A DNA stretch of 17,532 bases from Burkholderiales bacterium (lineage in GTDB: Bacteria > Pseudomonadota > Gammaproteobacteria > Burkholderiales > Usitatibacteraceae), in contig JACMOJ010000204.1 in the NCBI GenBank assembly GCA_014378085.1, forward strand, positions 1 through 17,532, read 5' to 3'. Made by a program: the position numbers and the translations under genes. Shown here one piece after another: positions 16,625 to 17,532 of this stretch. The notes below the pieces were generated by a model. It searched no databases, was not told the DNA's origin, and worked only from the letters and a program-made list of their open reading frames with translations. Position 1 is the first letter of the stretch; the number at the start of each line of letters is the position of its first letter.

Positions 16625-16639
16625 TGTAATTCATTTACA
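16625..16639. promoter_or_regulatory. HexR-like operator 1 (receptor side)
   Basis: TGTAATTCATTTACA has exact 5-nt arms (TGTAA/TTACA) with a 5-nt spacer. It matches 13 of 15 positions of the HexR consensus TGTAATTAAATTACA, as I recall it from proteobacterial studies. It lies 67-81 nt upstream of the receptor ATG, a position suited to control of the receptor promoter. Confidence 0.6.
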
Positions 16640-16647
16640 AAATTAGT

Positions 16648-16668
16648 TCAACCTTTCAATGCGGTTGA
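16648..16668. repeat. Inverted repeat TCAACC-N9-GGTTGA
   Basis: Exact 6-nt arms (16648-16653 and 16663-16668) around a 9-nt AT-rich centre, just beyond HexR-like site 1. It may be another regulator site or chance; no T tract follows. Confidence 0.35.
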
Positions 16669-16699
16669 GGCATTTTTACAAATCACAGCATTGTGGGAA

Positions 16700-16724
16700 C
16701 GTGTTGCTGCATTGCAGCAACACG
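16700..16724. repeat. Near-perfect 25-nt palindrome between receptor and glucokinase genes
   Basis: The arm CGTGTTGCTGCA (16700-16711) is the exact reverse complement of 16713-16724, around a single central T. No T tract follows on either strand, so a terminator is unlikely. It sits in the middle of the divergent intergenic region, consistent with an operator or an RNA hairpin in a leader. Confidence 0.65.
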
Positions 16725-16786
16725 GCGAGAGAGATGTGGTGTGTAACGAATCACCGCCAGCCGATGTAGCCTCATTACAAATTCGC

Positions 16787-16814
16787 TTGTGCCGTGTTAC
16801 GTTTGTAATAGAAT
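16787..16814 (+). promoter_or_regulatory. Candidate glucokinase promoter
   Basis: TTGTGC (16787-16792) and TAGAAT (16809-16814) are 16 nt apart; the -10 matches consensus at 5 of 6 positions and the -35 at 3 of 6. Transcription would start near 16821, giving a leader of about 29 nt. The -10 lies inside HexR-like site 2, so binding there would be expected to block RNA polymerase. Confidence 0.4.
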
Positions 16815-16818
16815 TACA
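16804..16818. promoter_or_regulatory. HexR-like operator 2 (glucokinase side)
   Basis: TGTAATAGAATTACA has exact TGTAA/TTACA arms and a 5-nt spacer, matching 13 of 15 positions of the HexR consensus. It is 32-46 nt upstream of the glucokinase ATG and overlaps its candidate -10 element. It has the same geometry as site 1, with nothing else in the window matching it, which argues against chance. Confidence 0.62.
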
Positions 16819-16849
16819 TTTTTAACCGCGGTCTTTTACGTTTGCTTCC

Positions 16850-17532
16850 ATGACTCGCCCAGCCTATTTGCTCGCTGATATTGGCGGGACCAATGCACGT
16901 TTTGTGCTTACGCTGCCGACCGGGCAGTGGCATCAGCCGCTGGTGTTGCCAGTAGCAGATTTTGCCGACTTCGAATGCGCCATCCGTTACTACTTGGCCC
17001 AAGTCGGCGGTGTCAACGTCCGGCATGCCGCCGTTGCCATTGCTAATCCGGTTGACGGCGACCGCGTGCAGATGACCAACCACCATTGGTCGTTTTCCAT
17101 CGAAACATTACGCGTGGCGCTGGCGTGGGACACTTTGCTGGTGGTGAATGATTTCACCGCACTGGCCATGGCGCTACCGCGACTTGATGCGTCACATTTG
17201 CTGCAAATCGGGACTGGCCGCGCACGCGCACGCGCCATGGTCGGCCTAGTCGGCCCCGGCACCGGCTTAGGTGTCTCCGGTTTGTTGCCGATGGAAGAGC
17301 GGTGGGTGGCGTTGGGTAGCGAGGGAGGGCACGTCACGTTCGCACCCGCGGATGCCCAAGAGCGCGCGATTTACGCGGCAGCAGAAATACAGTTTGGACA
17401 TGTGTCGGCTGAGCGTTTGTTATCGGGGCCTGGGCTTACGTTGATCTATCGCACCTTGCAGCGCTCGGCGTCGCAAACGTCGACTGCCGCACCGGCAGCT
17501 ACGGCAGTCACGCTTGGCACCGTCGACAAAAC
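16850..17532 (+). CDS. glk: Glucokinase, N-terminal part (runs off the window)
   Basis: The ATG at 16850 opens a frame that continues to the last base (227 codons visible, no stop). The product is a Glk-family (ROK-unrelated, E. coli glk type) ATP-dependent glucokinase. Motifs in order are the phosphate-binding [12 protein letters not shown] (7-18), AIANPVDGD (63-71), NDFTA with the catalytic Asp101, [11 protein letters not shown] (135-145), SEGGH with Glu158 and His161, and [10 protein letters not shown] (187-196). These match the E. coli enzyme closely in order and spacing. No clear Shine-Dalgarno is seen. It is divergent from the TonB receptor and preceded by a HexR-like site. In Burkholderia, glucokinase is often fused to a C-terminal RpiR/HexR-type regulator of about 640 residues total; whether that is so here cannot be seen. 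Confidence 0.93.
   Translation, partial: MTRPAYLLADIGGTNARFVLTLPTGQWHQPLVLPVADFADFECAIRYYLAQVGGVNVRHAAVAIANPVDGDRVQMTNHHWSFSIETLRVALAWDTLLVVNDFTALAMALPRLDASHLLQIGTGRARARAMVGLVGPGTGLGVSGLLPMEERWVALGSEGGHVTFAPADAQERAIYAAAEIQFGHVSAERLLSGPGLTLIYRTLQRSASQTSTAAPAATAVTLGTVDK

Noticed and set aside
1..17532. tRNA or rRNA genes, CRISPR arrays, insertion sequences, prophage genes
   Set aside because: No cloverleaf-like sequences, regularly spaced repeats, transposase motifs or terminal inverted repeats were seen by eye on either strand.

Overview
The window looks like a chromosomal segment of a betaproteobacterium, most likely Burkholderiales. The evidence is gene order and protein character: a putA 3' end, fur divergent from bamE-dapB, then carA-carB-greA, a conserved arrangement in that group. 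GC content is moderately high. I cannot name the genus from sequence alone.

Layout. Positions 1-220 hold the last 72 codons of PutA. A DUF3047-type lipoprotein gene follows (268-1044). On the minus strand, fur (2377-1943) is followed almost without a gap by a secreted guanyl-specific ribonuclease of the barnase/RNase Sa type (1940-1503) and its barstar-type inhibitor (1500-1060). The two junctions have 2-nt gaps, so these probably form one fur-RNase-barstar operon. Divergent from fur is a housekeeping block on the plus strand: bamE (outer-membrane assembly), dapB (lysine and peptidoglycan precursors), carA and carB (carbamoyl phosphate for pyrimidines and arginine; carA and carB overlap by 8 nt) and greA (transcript cleavage factor). 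The 250-nt dapB-carA gap has a plausible promoter followed by a hairpin with a T6 tract before the carA start, which is the layout of an attenuated leader.

After greA comes a decayed SDR-epimerase gene (9071-9604) with a large internal deletion. Its end lies in a 57-bp tandem duplication (9511-9624) whose copies differ at one base, turning TGG into the TAG stop.

From 9608 to the end is an accessory glycan-use locus. On the minus strand, in transcription order: a TonB-dependent receptor (16558-14300), a strong intrinsic terminator, a GPH-type sugar/cation symporter (14168-12813), a GH3 glycosidase with the NagZ-type Asp-x-His signature (12810-11125) and a GH29 alpha-L-fucosidase with a Tat-like export signal (11053-9608). 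Divergent from the receptor is a glucokinase gene cut by the window end (16850-17532). The inferred logic is outer-membrane uptake of a fucosylated, probably N-acetylhexosamine-containing oligosaccharide, removal of fucose, inner-membrane import, further hydrolysis and sugar phosphorylation.

The most notable regulatory signal is in the receptor-glucokinase intergenic region. Two 15-nt sites of the form TGTAA-N5-TTACA, one near each gene, each match 13 of 15 positions of the HexR operator consensus as I recall it. A third site with the same half-sites but a 3-nt spacer precedes the symporter gene. Because glucokinase-HexR fusions are known in Burkholderia relatives, the truncated glucokinase may carry this regulator just beyond the window.
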